From the NCBI RefSeq assembly GCF_016583825.1, contig NZ_NRRV01000015.1, positions 1-64,000 of the forward strand: DNA of 64,000 nt, in the 5' to 3' direction. The stretch comes from Thiohalocapsa halophila (GTDB taxonomy: Bacteria; Pseudomonadota; Gammaproteobacteria; Chromatiales; Chromatiaceae). Within the stretch, counting starts at the first letter, position 1. Each line of letters starts with the position of its first letter. The notes under the pieces were generated by a model that was not told the origin of the DNA, ran no database searches, and worked only from the letters and a program-made list of their open reading frames with translations. Positions 16,376-26,105 of the stretch are shown one piece after another. The translations under genes and the position numbers were made by a program.

Positions 16376-17332
16376 TCAAGGAATCGCCACCAAATTCAAC
16401 AACCGATTCACGAACTCGTCCGTGGTGATGCCCTCGGCCTCGGCCTCGAAGGTGAGCAGCAGCCGGTGGCGCAGGATCTCCGGCGCCACCAGCTGGATAT
16501 GATGGGGCGCGACGAACTCGTCGCCGTCCAGCCAGGCGCGGGCGCGGGCGCAGCGGGCCAGGGCGATGCTGGCGCGGGGCGAGGCGCCGAAGCGGCACCA
16601 GCGTGCGAGGTCGGCGTCGTAGAGCTTCGGGTGGCGCGTGGCCTGGACCAGGTCGACGATGTAGCTGTGCAGCTTCGGGTCCAGGTAGAGCTCGGCCACG
16701 TTGCGGCGCATCTCAAAGAGCTGCTCCTGGCTCAGGGGCTTGGCGGGCTCGGGGTCGGGCTCGGTCTGTTGGCGGCTGTCGAGTGCCAGGATCTCCAGCT
16801 CTTCTTCGCGCGTGGGGTAGGTCACCACCGCCTGCATCAGAAAGCGGTCCAGCTGTGCCTCCGGCAGGTGGTAGGTGCCCTCCTGCTCCACCGGGTTCTG
16901 CGTTGCCAGCACCATGAAAAGCTTGGGCAGCGGATAGGTGCGCTGGCCGACGGTGATCTGGTGCTCGGCCATGGCCTCAAGCAGCGCCGACTGCACCTTG
17001 GCGGGCGCCCGGTTGACCTCGTCGGCCAGCAGCACGTTATGGAACAGCGGCCCGGGGCGGAACTCGAACTCCCCCTGCTCGTGGCGGTAGATGTCCGTGC
17101 CGATCAAGTCCGACGGCAGCAGGTCCGGCGTGAACTGAATACGGTGGAAGTCGCCTTCGATGGCCTCCGCCAGGGCCTTCACGGCGGTGGTCTTGGCGAG
17201 CCCGGGCATCCCCTCAACCAGAAGGTGGCCGTCGCTCAGCAGGCACACCAGCATGCTGTCGATGAACTTGCGCTGGCCGATGATACGCGAGGCGATGTGC
17301 TCGCGAACGAAAGTGAGGTCTGCCGGGGTCAT
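16376..17332 (-). CDS. moxR: MoxR-family AAA+ ATPase
   Basis: First gene of the Bat operon. The 318-residue cytosolic ATPase acts as a chaperone-like remodeller, probably on the VWA proteins encoded downstream. Walker A is GMPGLAKT (41-48), Walker B is VLLADEVNR (100-108), sensor 1 is LATQNP, and the arginine region is near GASPRAS. Family length and order are intact. The ATG at 17332 follows an AT-richer region (17510-17640) likely to hold the operon promoter. Element B separates it from the DUF58 gene. Confidence 0.95.
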   Translation of the reverse strand: MTPADLTFVREHIASRIIGQRKFIDSMLVCLLSDGHLLVEGMPGLAKTTAVKALAEAIEGDFHRIQFTPDLLPSDLIGTDIYRHEQGEFEFRPGPLFHNVLLADEVNRAPAKVQSALLEAMAEHQITVGQRTYPLPKLFMVLATQNPVEQEGTYHLPEAQLDRFLMQAVVTYPTREEELEILALDSRQQTEPDPEPAKPLSQEQLFEMRRNVAELYLDPKLHSYIVDLVQATRHPKLYDADLARWCRFGASPRASIALARCARARAWLDGDEFVAPHHIQLVAPEILRHRLLLTFEAEAEGITTDEFVNRLLNLVAIP

Positions 17333-17805
17333 GCTGGGTACTGCTCGCTGGTCCTGGTGGTGAGGGCGTGCGGGCTGGGCTTATTTTGTGGCCGCCTTCG
17401 CGCGTATTCGGTCTTTGGCTCGGCTTGGGCGCCGGCGGCCGGCGGCGCCCAGCGGCACCGCATCGCCGAAGCCGGGTCCGGCGGGATGCGCCCGTCAGCG
17501 CCGATGTTTGGGACTGTCAATATTCAGCATTCCCAATTCCACCAATGCTGCGGCTTTTGGCGAATCGGCGCAAGCGCATTAAGGCTTTCGTGGATCTGAG
17601 GCGGGCTTTTACCAATATTTGAATATGCTGATGTTTAGTGTTGTCTCAGGGGCACGCCGATGATCGGCGTGCCCCGTGCGGGCCGGGCAACCCGGAGACG
17701 GCTCAGACCACCATGGTGGTGAGCTCCCCGGTGTCGCCGCGGCCGCACCGAAGAGCTCGATCATGGCTGTATCAGGTGATTTCGACTCGGTGACGCGTGT
17801 CGGCG
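17333..17805. other. Intergenic region upstream of moxR
   Basis: This 473-bp region has a GC-rich stretch next to moxR, then an AT-richer stretch (17510-17640) that probably holds the leftward operon promoter, then the hairpin at 17649-17675. No convincing gene was found on either strand, and no clean -35/-10 pair could be fixed. Confidence 0.5.
17649..17675. terminator. Perfect 13-bp hairpin, possible terminator
   Basis: GGGGCACGCCGAT and ATCGGCGTGCCCC form a perfect 13-bp stem around a single base. It lies 130 bases beyond the stop of the leftward secreted-protein gene and could end its transcript before moxR. There is no T-run on the relevant strand, so intrinsic termination is uncertain. 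Confidence 0.4.
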
Positions 17806-18141
17806 TCAACACCCGTCGTCTTCGTACTCCACCGCGCCGGTGTCGGCATCGCGCTTCACCCCGCCGGATTCGTCCGTTTGTTTCGTGCGGATGAACATCA
17901 TGCTCTCCACTCGATCGAACTCCTCGTTTAGTGCCCGCTGGACGTCGATATCGGTGAGGCCGTCGTAGATGTAGATTCGCCCGTCGGACTCGGCGGCGAG
18001 CTCCGCTTGCGTGGGGTCGAACAGCCGCCGCAGCTCGATGTCGGAGACGTCGGCGGCGCCAGCGTTGCCGAGGCTCGCCGACAGGCTCACCAGGGCGATG
18101 GGCAGGAGTCGCTGCGGCTTCGGAAGGTGCAGGCAGGTCAT
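17806..18141 (-). CDS. Small secreted protein with C-terminal cysteine
   Basis: A 111-residue protein from the ATG at 18141. The signal peptide covers about residues 1-30 (RLLPIALVSLSASLGNAGAA). The mature part starts with IELRRLFDPTQAEL and contains the compact motif GRIYIYDGLTD, then ALNEEFDRVESMMFIRT. It ends in an acidic tail DDGC with the chain's last residue a cysteine. I recall similar small proteins in other Gammaproteobacteria annotated only as hypothetical; no function is known to me. A longer frame to 18300 is less likely because it would bury the signal peptide. Confidence 0.72.
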   Translation of the reverse strand: MTCLHLPKPQRLLPIALVSLSASLGNAGAADVSDIELRRLFDPTQAELAAESDGRIYIYDGLTDIDVQRALNEEFDRVESMMFIRTKQTDESGGVKRDADTGAVEYEDDGC

Positions 18142-18587
18142 GGCTTGGTCCTCGCTGGAAGGCACTACGCGGCATCCCGAACGCCATGTTCGGGATTTTG
18201 GGCCGGTGCCGACCGTGGCCGACCCCGGGCTTGGGGCGGTGCTCGGCGCGAGGTGCCGGATGTCCCCTGGACTTCCGGGTCGCGTGCCGCGCATCGCCAT
18301 GGTCTCAGGCTAGCCACAAAGCCGAGCGGGTTGCTGTGACTTTCGGACGCACGGCCTGTCAGAAAGGACCGACCGCTTCTGTAAGTTCCTGACATAGGGG
18401 GTTTTTCGAACACGGAGCGTCGCTGGCGCCGCCGCGCGCGACCATTGCCGACGCCTTGGGCTCTGCATTAGCCTGCTGCGCACGAGGCGAGGCCAGTGGC
18501 TGCGGGTGCGCCGGCATCTGCGCCGTCTGGAGCGGCGCAGGCCCGCGCGCTGGGCGCCGCTTCGCGTGGAGGAAGGCGGGGGAAGTG
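18142..18587. other. Divergent intergenic region
   Basis: This 446-bp gap separates the leftward secreted-protein gene from the rightward nitroreductase gene. A TGTCAGAAAG (18357-18366) and a TTCCTGACA (18386-18394) form an imperfect dyad that could bind a regulator. Frames running through the region are GC-biased open frames without ribosome sites. No other feature is supported. Confidence 0.4.
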
Positions 18588-19616
18588 ATGCTGAGCCCTT
18601 ATGAGACGGCCGTGGCGGCACAGCGGCGGCCTGCCCTGGAGCACGCAGACGGGCCGCTGGATCTGCGCGAGCTGGTGCGGCTGGCCACGCTCGCGGCGTC
18701 CAGCCACAACACCCAGCCCTGGCGCTTTCGGCTCGGCGCTGCGGCCATCGCGGTGGTGCCGGACTTCGAGCGCCGCTGCCCGGTGGTGGACCCGGACGAC
18801 GCGCATCTCTTCCGCAGCCTGGGCTGCGCCGCCGAGAATCTGGTGCAGGCCGCCGCCGCCCAGGGACACGCGGCAACGGTACACTTCGACGCGCCCGAGC
18901 AGTGCCTGACCGTGCGCTTCGAGCCGTCGGCGGGCCTCGGGCCAACGCCGCTGTCGCGCGCGCTGGTGCACCGCCAATGTACCCGCCGGCCCTTCGATGG
19001 CCGGCCCATCGCCGCAGACGCGGGCGCGCTGCTGGAGCAGGCGGGGACGGTGGGGCGGGCGCGCACGCGGCTCATCGACAGCCCGGCGCTGCGCGATACG
19101 ATTATTGATTACGTGCGCGCCGGCGATGTGGCGCAGCTGACGGACTCGGCCTTCCGCCGCGAGCTCATCCATTGGCTCAGGCTCAACGACGCCGAGGCGC
19201 TCGCCACCGGTGACGGCCTCGCGGCCCGGACCTCCGGCCAGCCCTCTCTGCCCCGCTGGCTGGCGCGCCCGCTGCTGCGCTTCGTGCTGACGGGCCAGGG
19301 TCAGGCGGACACGGACACCGCCAACATCCGAAGCTCCCCGCTGCTCGCCGCCGTCCTCGCCGCCGACGACAGTCCTGCCGCCTGGGTGGATGCCGGGCGC
19401 GCCTACGAGCGCCTGGCACTCCAGGCGACGGCGCTCGGCATCCGCAGCGCCTTCATCAACCAGCCGGTAGAGGTGCCGTCACTGCGCGAGCCGCTGCGGC
19501 GGGCGCTGGGGCTGGCGGGCGAAACGGCACAGCTGCTGCTGCGTTTGGGGCATGGGCCGGTGGCGCCCTACAGCCTGCGTCGGCCGGTGGAGGCGGTGAT
19601 CGAGGTGGATGCATGA
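18588..19616 (+). CDS. Nitroreductase-fold protein, Acg-like
   Basis: A 342-residue protein from the ATG at 18588, with GGGGGAAG as ribosome site. The N-terminal motif AASSHNTQPWRFRL is the FMN-phosphate-binding start of the nitroreductase fold. TRRPFDGRPI matches the second conserved strip of the Acg branch (as in mycobacterial Acg, a duplicated nitroreductase-like FMN protein). The C-terminal part (AYERLALQATALGIRSAFINQPVE) is the conserved helix followed by the product-side loop. It is probably a cytosolic FMN-binding oxidoreductase or flavin store; the substrate is unknown. No operon partners. Confidence 0.82.
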   Translation: MLSPYETAVAAQRRPALEHADGPLDLRELVRLATLAASSHNTQPWRFRLGAAAIAVVPDFERRCPVVDPDDAHLFRSLGCAAENLVQAAAAQGHAATVHFDAPEQCLTVRFEPSAGLGPTPLSRALVHRQCTRRPFDGRPIAADAGALLEQAGTVGRARTRLIDSPALRDTIIDYVRAGDVAQLTDSAFRRELIHWLRLNDAEALATGDGLAARTSGQPSLPRWLARPLLRFVLTGQGQADTDTANIRSSPLLAAVLAADDSPAAWVDAGRAYERLALQATALGIRSAFINQPVEVPSLREPLRRALGLAGETAQLLLRLGHGPVAPYSLRRPVEAVIEVDA

Positions 19617-19776
19617 CGGCTCCCAGACGCCCAAAGCCGGTCGACGCGCTCGCCCTGGTGCTGACCTAATGGGGCCGTGACCGGCTGCTGCGGCCGCAGC
19701 GGGCAGTGACCACGGTGATTCCGTCGCCGCCGGTGGGAGACTCGCCGAAGCCCCTGTTCGACTCGCGTTTCCGGGC

Positions 19777-20976
19777 TCAAAAATGCAGCGGGCGTGCCTC
19801 CCCGGCCAGCCAGCGCCGCCAGTCCCGGTGCATGCCCGCGAGACCGCCGAAATAATCCTGCTCCACAAAGCCCACGTGGTCGAACGGACGGCAGCGATGC
19901 GACGCCAGCTGGCGCAGCAGGCCCGTGACGGTTCGCTGCCGGATCGGCTCCTGAAGCAGAAAATGCACCAGGGACCAGGCATAGGGATAGGCGGTGTCGT
20001 TGCCCCAGTCGTTCCAGTCCGAGCGATTGCTCGCAAGGAAGGTGCGCAGCCTCGGCAGACGGCCGGCGCGCTCCAGCCGCCGCACCCGGTCGAGCGTGCG
20101 CTTCGAGGCGTCGGCGACGGCGAAGCTCTGCTGGAAGCGCATGCGCTCCACCACCTCGGCGAGCCCCTCGTTCAGCCACAGGGGCGTGCGCCCGAGCCAG
20201 TTGCCGAGCGCCAGGTGGGCGATCTCGTGGCGGGCCACGGCACGGGTGCGGGCATCGCCCATCCAGCGCACCACGGCGAGGTTGTCCCTGTGGGTGTAGA
20301 AGCCGCTGGTGGTATCGAGCCCCGTGGCGCCGGCGAGCCGGGCGAAGCGCGGGCGGCCGTCGACGATGCGCAGGCGCAGGTGCACCGGCTCCACGCCGGT
20401 GAGACGGAGGTCGTCGGCAAGGAAATGGAAGACCCCGTCGAGATCGATCTCCAACTGGTGTTGGAAGCCGAGCGGCGGGGTCAGGCCGTCGAAGTCGTAC
20501 TCCGCCGAGAAGCGGCCGACGCCGGTGTCCCCGGTGAGGTCCAGTACTTGGGCATTTGTGCCTGTCGGCGCGCGGTCCGAGAACACCGGGCGGCCGTTGG
20601 CATCCCGGTAGCGGTGCACCCGGGTGGGTGCGCGCGCGCGGCTCGGGTTGCGGGCCGCGCCGGCGGCACAAGGGTCACCGCCGTGGCCGATGGTCGGGCG
20701 GGCCCTGGCCGCAGCACTGGTGCGGGGTGTCGGCGGTCGCGGCGTCGCGCCCGGCCCGGGCGCGGCGACGTAGCGCTGAACGGGTGGCAGCGGCTCCAAG
20801 AGCACCAGTCGGAAACCTGGCCCCACCAGCGTCAGCCCGGTGAGTGCCGCCTGCTCCAGGGAGTCAGCGACGCCGAAGGCCACCAGCAGCCGCCGGCGCT
20901 GGTCGTCGGTGGAGAACTGCCAGGCGGCGATGACCACCAGCAGCACCAGGGCCGTGATCCGCAGCAGGGCCGGCAT
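19777..20976 (-). CDS. DUF4124-peptidase MA-like metalloprotease
   Basis: A 399-residue protein from the ATG at 20976 with GGAGGAG upstream. A single N-terminal helix (5-19) anchors it or acts as a signal. A proline/alanine linker follows, then a DUF4124 unit (VHRYRDANGRPVFSDRAP). A gluzincin-like domain comes next, with HEIAH as the HExxH zinc motif and LNEGLAEVVE supplying the third ligand glutamate, as in the peptidase MA family. It is probably an envelope protease of unknown target. Nothing was identified in the gap of 160 bp to the nitroreductase gene. Fusion of DUF4124 to a peptidase is plausible but not one I can cite. Confidence 0.82.
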   Translation of the reverse strand: MPALLRITALVLLVVIAAWQFSTDDQRRRLLVAFGVADSLEQAALTGLTLVGPGFRLVLLEPLPPVQRYVAAPGPGATPRPPTPRTSAAARARPTIGHGGDPCAAGAARNPSRARAPTRVHRYRDANGRPVFSDRAPTGTNAQVLDLTGDTGVGRFSAEYDFDGLTPPLGFQHQLEIDLDGVFHFLADDLRLTGVEPVHLRLRIVDGRPRFARLAGATGLDTTSGFYTHRDNLAVVRWMGDARTRAVARHEIAHLALGNWLGRTPLWLNEGLAEVVERMRFQQSFAVADASKRTLDRVRRLERAGRLPRLRTFLASNRSDWNDWGNDTAYPYAWSLVHFLLQEPIRQRTVTGLLRQLASHRCRPFDHVGFVEQDYFGGLAGMHRDWRRWLAGEARPLHF

Positions 20977-21260
20977 GGTCCCGTCGCTCCTCCCGTCGCT
21001 TGGTTGTGGTCGGGCTCGGGGTATCGGCCGAGCTGTTGCGCTCTATGCTGGATCATCGGCACCGGCAAGCCGCGCGTCAACGGCCGGTACCCCGGACTGC
21101 GGGCCTCGTCAATGTGTTGCCCTCGTGTCGTCCCTGTGTCGCCCCTGTGCCGCCCAGGCTTCGCCCAGGCTTCGCCCTGCCGTCGCCCGCCTGCGGCTTT
21201 TGGGGTAGGCTCGCGTCGGTGCAGATGACGAAAAAATGACAACACCGGAGGAGGGTTGGC

Positions 21261-21536
21261 TTGTACATCAAACGACAACGAGGGCACACCTATCTCTATC
21301 AGGTGGACTACGGGGAGGAGGCGTCCGTGGCGCGCATCATCGTGCGCAGCGATGCCGCGAGTACCGAAGGGCTCTTCCTGGTGAAGCAGGACGGCTCGCT
21401 GGAGCCCGCCGACGACCGACCGGGCTTCGGCAGCAACAGCCTGCGACACGACGGCCTCTGGCCGAGCCCGCCCCGGGAGGCGGTCCGGGACGCCGTGGTC
21501 ATCGCCCGTCAGAAGGCGCACACCGCCGACGGCTGA
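21261..21536 (+). CDS. Small hypothetical protein
   Basis: A 91-residue reading frame starting at TTG 21261, with GGAGGAGGG just upstream (21247-21255), the strongest Shine-Dalgarno match in the area. The protein begins YIKRQRGHTYLYQVDYGEEASVARIIVRSD and has a balanced charge, unlike the Arg/Ala-rich translations of non-coding frames nearby. No family is recognised. It is divergent from the DUF4124-peptidase gene and convergent with the transporter pseudogene. Confidence 0.6.
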   Translation: MYIKRQRGHTYLYQVDYGEEASVARIIVRSDAASTEGLFLVKQDGSLEPADDRPGFGSNSLRHDGLWPSPPREAVRDAVVIARQKAHTADG

Positions 21537-21624
21537 GTCCTGCCGGGCTGCGGGGCCGTCGGCGGCGGGCGCGCCGGCCGGGGTCCAGGCCCATGCGCCT
21601 GCCCAGGCCGATGGCTGCCGGGGC

Positions 21625-22526
21625 TCAGCCCCGTTTTTCGCCGGCCAGGTCGCCGGGCTCCGGTGCCGCACCGCGCTGGCCGGGCGCGCCCGGGGAGTGC
21701 TGGCTCAGGGCGCGGTGGAAGCTCCAGATCAGCAACAGCAGCAGGACCGCAAACGGCAGGCCCGTGGCGAAGGTGATGATGATCAGCGTCGCCAACACGC
21801 CGGAGAGGGTCGCCAGGGTGGCAACGGTGCCGCCGGTGAAGGTCGCCCCCGGCAGGGTGTCGAGGAAGACGAACAGCGACGTGGTCAGGTTCTCTTGGGC
21901 TGCGGTGGCGATACCGCCGTCCTTGAACAGCTCGAAGTACATGGCCGCGTCGCCGAAGATCGACAGCCACAGGAAGGTCAGCAGGGTCGGCACCAGCAGC
22001 ACGCCCGCCACGAACTGGCGGATGGTGCGCCCGCGCGACACCCGCGCGATGAACATGCCGACGAAGGGCGACCAGGCGATCCACCAGCCCCAGTAGAACA
22101 CGGTCCAGGCGTTCTGCCAGTCGCCGGCGGAATAGGTCTCGTTCCAGAGCGCCAGGTAGAAGAAGTCGTTGAGATAGAGCCCGAGGTTCTCCACGAATCC
22201 GTTGAGAATGAACAGCGTCGGGCCGACGGCGACCACGAAGAGCAGCAGCACGGCGGCGCCGATCATGTTGGCCTCCGACCGAAGCGCGAGAAGCCGAGAT
22301 AGATCACGTAGATCAGAATGACATTGATCGCCAGCACGAAGAACCAGCCGGTGGTGTTGGCGATCCAGGCCTGGACCGCGTTGAACACCTCTTCCATGAC
22401 ATCCAGCCACACGAAGCTGCCGGCGACGAAGGCGAGGATGATGATCGATGAGCCGACGAAGACGAAGGGATTGAGATCGAGGATGGTCTTGCCGTTGATG
22501 CGGTAGGACCAATTCTTGACGCTCAT
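21625..22526 (-). pseudogene. BCCT betaine/choline transporter, internally deleted and frameshifted
   Basis: The gene keeps its start: ATG 22526 with AAGGAG nine bases upstream, then SVKNWSYRINGKTILDLNP and transmembrane helices 1-2. After LGFSRFG the frame runs into a stop at 22263. Homology resumes in another frame at SEANMIGAAVLLLFVV and continues through the BCCT signature (FYWGWWIAWSPFVG, RVSRGRTIRQF) to the end. A BCCT protein needs about 12 helices and 500 or more residues; helices 3-6 (roughly 200 residues) are missing at the junction near 22270-22285. Na+-coupled uptake of glycine betaine is the usual role, so the product cannot transport. A REP-like element lies 106 bp upstream. Confidence 0.85.
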
Positions 22527-22631
22527 GGGTAGTGCTCCTTGTCGGGGATTGTGACGGGATGTCGCCCGTGAAAGCGTTTGCAGCAATGCCGGCACCGCAG
22601 GGCACGCGTCGGCGGCATTCACGCCGCCGCC

Positions 22632-22689
22632 GTGGGAGCGGCGTCCCCGCCGCGACTGGCCCCGATCACGCCGAGGACGGCGCTCCCAC
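22632..22689. repeat. REP-like hairpin, relative of the 91-bp repeat
   Basis: GTGGGAGCGGCG plus CCGCCGCGAC opens the element (22632-22656) and GGCGCTCCCAC closes it (22679-22689). It is a shortened form of the 251-471 repeat unit. It lies in the 381-bp gap between the transporter pseudogene and prfC, which otherwise holds only a TACAAT -10-like hexamer (22863-22868) in front of prfC. Confidence 0.78.
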
Positions 22690-22907
22690 AGCGGTGGACG
22701 GACTTACGAACTTGATCTCTGGCGTCAGCCGTGCGTCGACCTCTTTGAGCTCTTTCTGGAGCGGTAGCTCGGTCGCGCGCACCTACCCTTGCTGGGCGAG
22801 GTCGCAGATCTTCGGGAAGCGTGCAACCGCCGGACTGCCTGGTTGCCGCGGACCCGGACAGCTACAATGTCCGGTTTCCTCGAGGCCTTGCACCACGCCC
22901 CATTTTT

Positions 22908-24488
<1,581 letters not shown>

Positions 24489-24495
24489 GGGGGGA

Positions 24496-24690
24496 GTACG
24501 GGGTGCGCAGTGCGTAGTGCGCGGTGCGGGGTGCGTAGTGCGGGGGGTGCCGCCAGGTCGAAAGGCCGTCGAGTATCCAGAGGCGTACTTCGTACTTCGT
24601 ACTCCGTACTCCTTGAGTAGGCCGCAGAGAGGTCGGAGTGTGTCTCGGCACCGACGCGACCCCGCACTGCGCACCGCGCACTACTCACTT
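24496..24690. repeat. Heptamer-array element C
   Basis: The largest copy of the family. Seven perfect units GTRCGNN run from 24496 to 24544. Four units GTACTYC run from 24585 to 24612. Three units CGCACNN and a degenerate fourth, CTCACTT, run from 24663 to 24690. A small hairpin (GTCGG-A-GTG with CACCGAC, 24632-24655) lies between the last two arrays. Further CGCACTT/CCCACTC fragments reach 24718. The element fills the gap between prfC and the next gene, and its right end is eight bases from that gene's ATG. Confidence 0.85.
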
Positions 24691-24725
24691 CCCAACCCCG
24701 CACTTCCCACTCCCCACGCCAGCCG

Positions 24726-25760
24726 ATGCCCAACACCCTCGACCTGATCATCCCCGGCCTGCTCGGCCCCGTACCGCAACCGCCCGAGCCGCCCCGGACG
24801 CCGACGCTGGACCTGCTGCTGGACCGGGCCCGGAAGGACGCGGACAGCGCCTGGGCCGACCTGCCCTCGGTGCTGGTGGCCCGGTTCGGGGCCGAGGTCG
24901 CCGCGCCCTATGCGCTGGCCGCCGATGATCCGGATTGGGACCGCCAGGGCTGGTGGCTGCACGCCGATCCGGTGCACCTGCGCCCGGACCGGGACCTGCT
25001 GCGGCTCTTCGACGCCCGCCATCTGGGCATCAGCTGCGCCGAGGCGGACGGGCTGGTGGCGGCGCTGAACGCGCATTTCGCCGACGATGGGCTGCAATGG
25101 CACGCGCCGGCGGCGGACCGCTGGTACCTGCGCTGCGAGAAGCCGCCGGCGATACAGACCACGCCCTTGGCGCAGGTCGCGGGCCAGCATATCGACCGCT
25201 ACCTGCCTACGGGCGCCGATGCCTCGCGCTGGGGCGCCTTGATGAGCGAGGCGCAGATGCTGCTGTTCCAACACCCGCTGAGCCAGGCGCGCGAGGCCGC
25301 CGGGCGCCCGGCGGTGAACGGGCTGTGGTGCTGGGGCGGCGGGACCTGGCAGCCGCCGGCGACGCCGCCGGACCTGGCCGCGGGCCCCGGGCCCTTGCTG
25401 CAGGGCCTCGCCGCGGCGGCGGGCTTGCCTTGTCAGTCGCATCCCGGGGGCGATGCCGCCGAGCTCCTCGCCGGAGCCGGCGCCGGCGGTCGGTTGCTCG
25501 TGCTCTGGGATGCCTTGGACGAGGCCCTGGCGGACCGCGACTTGGACGCCTGGGCCGCCGCGGCCCGCGACCTGGAGCAGTGGCTCGCGCCGGTGCCCGG
25601 CTTGCTGCGCAACGCCAGCCTGGCCGAGCTCAGAATCTTTTCCTGCGACGGGACCTGCCACGCCCTCCGCGGCCAGGATCTACGCTGGTACCGCCGCCGG
25701 CCCCGCTGGCTGCTCGGGCACCGCCGGCCAACGCTGGTGCAGCGCGCGGCGGTAGACTGA
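24726..25760 (+). CDS. RpfE-type regulatory / phosphoglycerate-mutase-like protein
   Basis: A 344-residue cytosolic protein beginning LDLIIPGLLGPVP. It contains WLHADPVHLRPDRDLLRLFD, the central HFADDGLQWHAP and the motif EAQMLLFQHPLSQAREAAGRPAVNGLWCWGGG. These strips are shared by a proteobacterial family annotated either as RpfE-type regulatory protein or as a phosphoglycerate-mutase relative; no catalytic residues are established for it. The assignment is from remembered family motifs. The start is an ATG eight bases after repeat element C, with no clear ribosome site, so the repeat may have changed its expression. Confidence 0.7.
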   Translation: MPNTLDLIIPGLLGPVPQPPEPPRTPTLDLLLDRARKDADSAWADLPSVLVARFGAEVAAPYALAADDPDWDRQGWWLHADPVHLRPDRDLLRLFDARHLGISCAEADGLVAALNAHFADDGLQWHAPAADRWYLRCEKPPAIQTTPLAQVAGQHIDRYLPTGADASRWGALMSEAQMLLFQHPLSQAREAAGRPAVNGLWCWGGGTWQPPATPPDLAAGPGPLLQGLAAAAGLPCQSHPGGDAAELLAGAGAGGRLLVLWDALDEALADRDLDAWAAAARDLEQWLAPVPGLLRNASLAELRIFSCDGTCHALRGQDLRWYRRRPRWLLGHRRPTLVQRAAVD

Positions 25761-25880
25761 GCCGCGGAGACTCCGGCAGCCGCGACCTCTCCCAGCGGCC
25801 ATCCGCCTCGCCCCCGCCGGCGGTGGCCACATCGTCCATGCCGGACCCTGGTGACGCATGTTCCGGCAGCACGTGCCGTC

Positions 25881-25905
25881 GTGGGAGCGGCATCCCTGCC
25901 GCGAC
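25881..25905. repeat. REP-like half-element
   Basis: GTGGGAGCGGCATCCCTGCCGCGAC is the opening arm of the 91-bp repeat unit, present here without its closing arm. It lies at the point where the ybaK homology to its right ends. Confidence 0.7.
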
Positions 25906-25915
25906 AAGCGCCGGC

Positions 25916-26083
25916 GTCGTCTTCCATGATCAGCGTCTTGACGACGGCATGCTCGTCGACGCCGAGCAGGGCGGCGAACTCCCCCGTCCCGCCTTGTTGG
26001 TAGGCGTAGGGGTGGCCGGTGAAGGCGACGCGCGCCGCCCGCAGCACCCGCACCGCCGGGGTCACCGGCTCCTTTCTGGCCAT
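25916..26083 (-). pseudogene. ybaK: YbaK-type Cys-tRNA(Pro) deacylase, 5' remnant
   Basis: The first 56 residues (KEPVTPAVRVLRAARVAFTG, then YAYQQGGTGEFAALLGVDEH and AVVKTLIMED) match the N-terminus of YbaK/EbsC deacylases, which hydrolyse mischarged Cys-tRNA(Pro). The intact family has about 155-160 residues. After IMEDD the frame reads into the REP-like half-element and on into unrelated Arg/Gly-rich translation. The catalytic Lys region and the rest of the fold are absent. The gene is therefore a truncated relic, apparently cut at the repeat. Confidence 0.8.
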
Positions 26084-26105
26084 GCCGCGAAAGGCTCGGG
26101 CGGTG

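Noticed and set aside
24496-24690. Heptamer arrays considered as a CRISPR
   Set aside because: Units are 7 bp, contiguous and without spacers; there are no cas genes.
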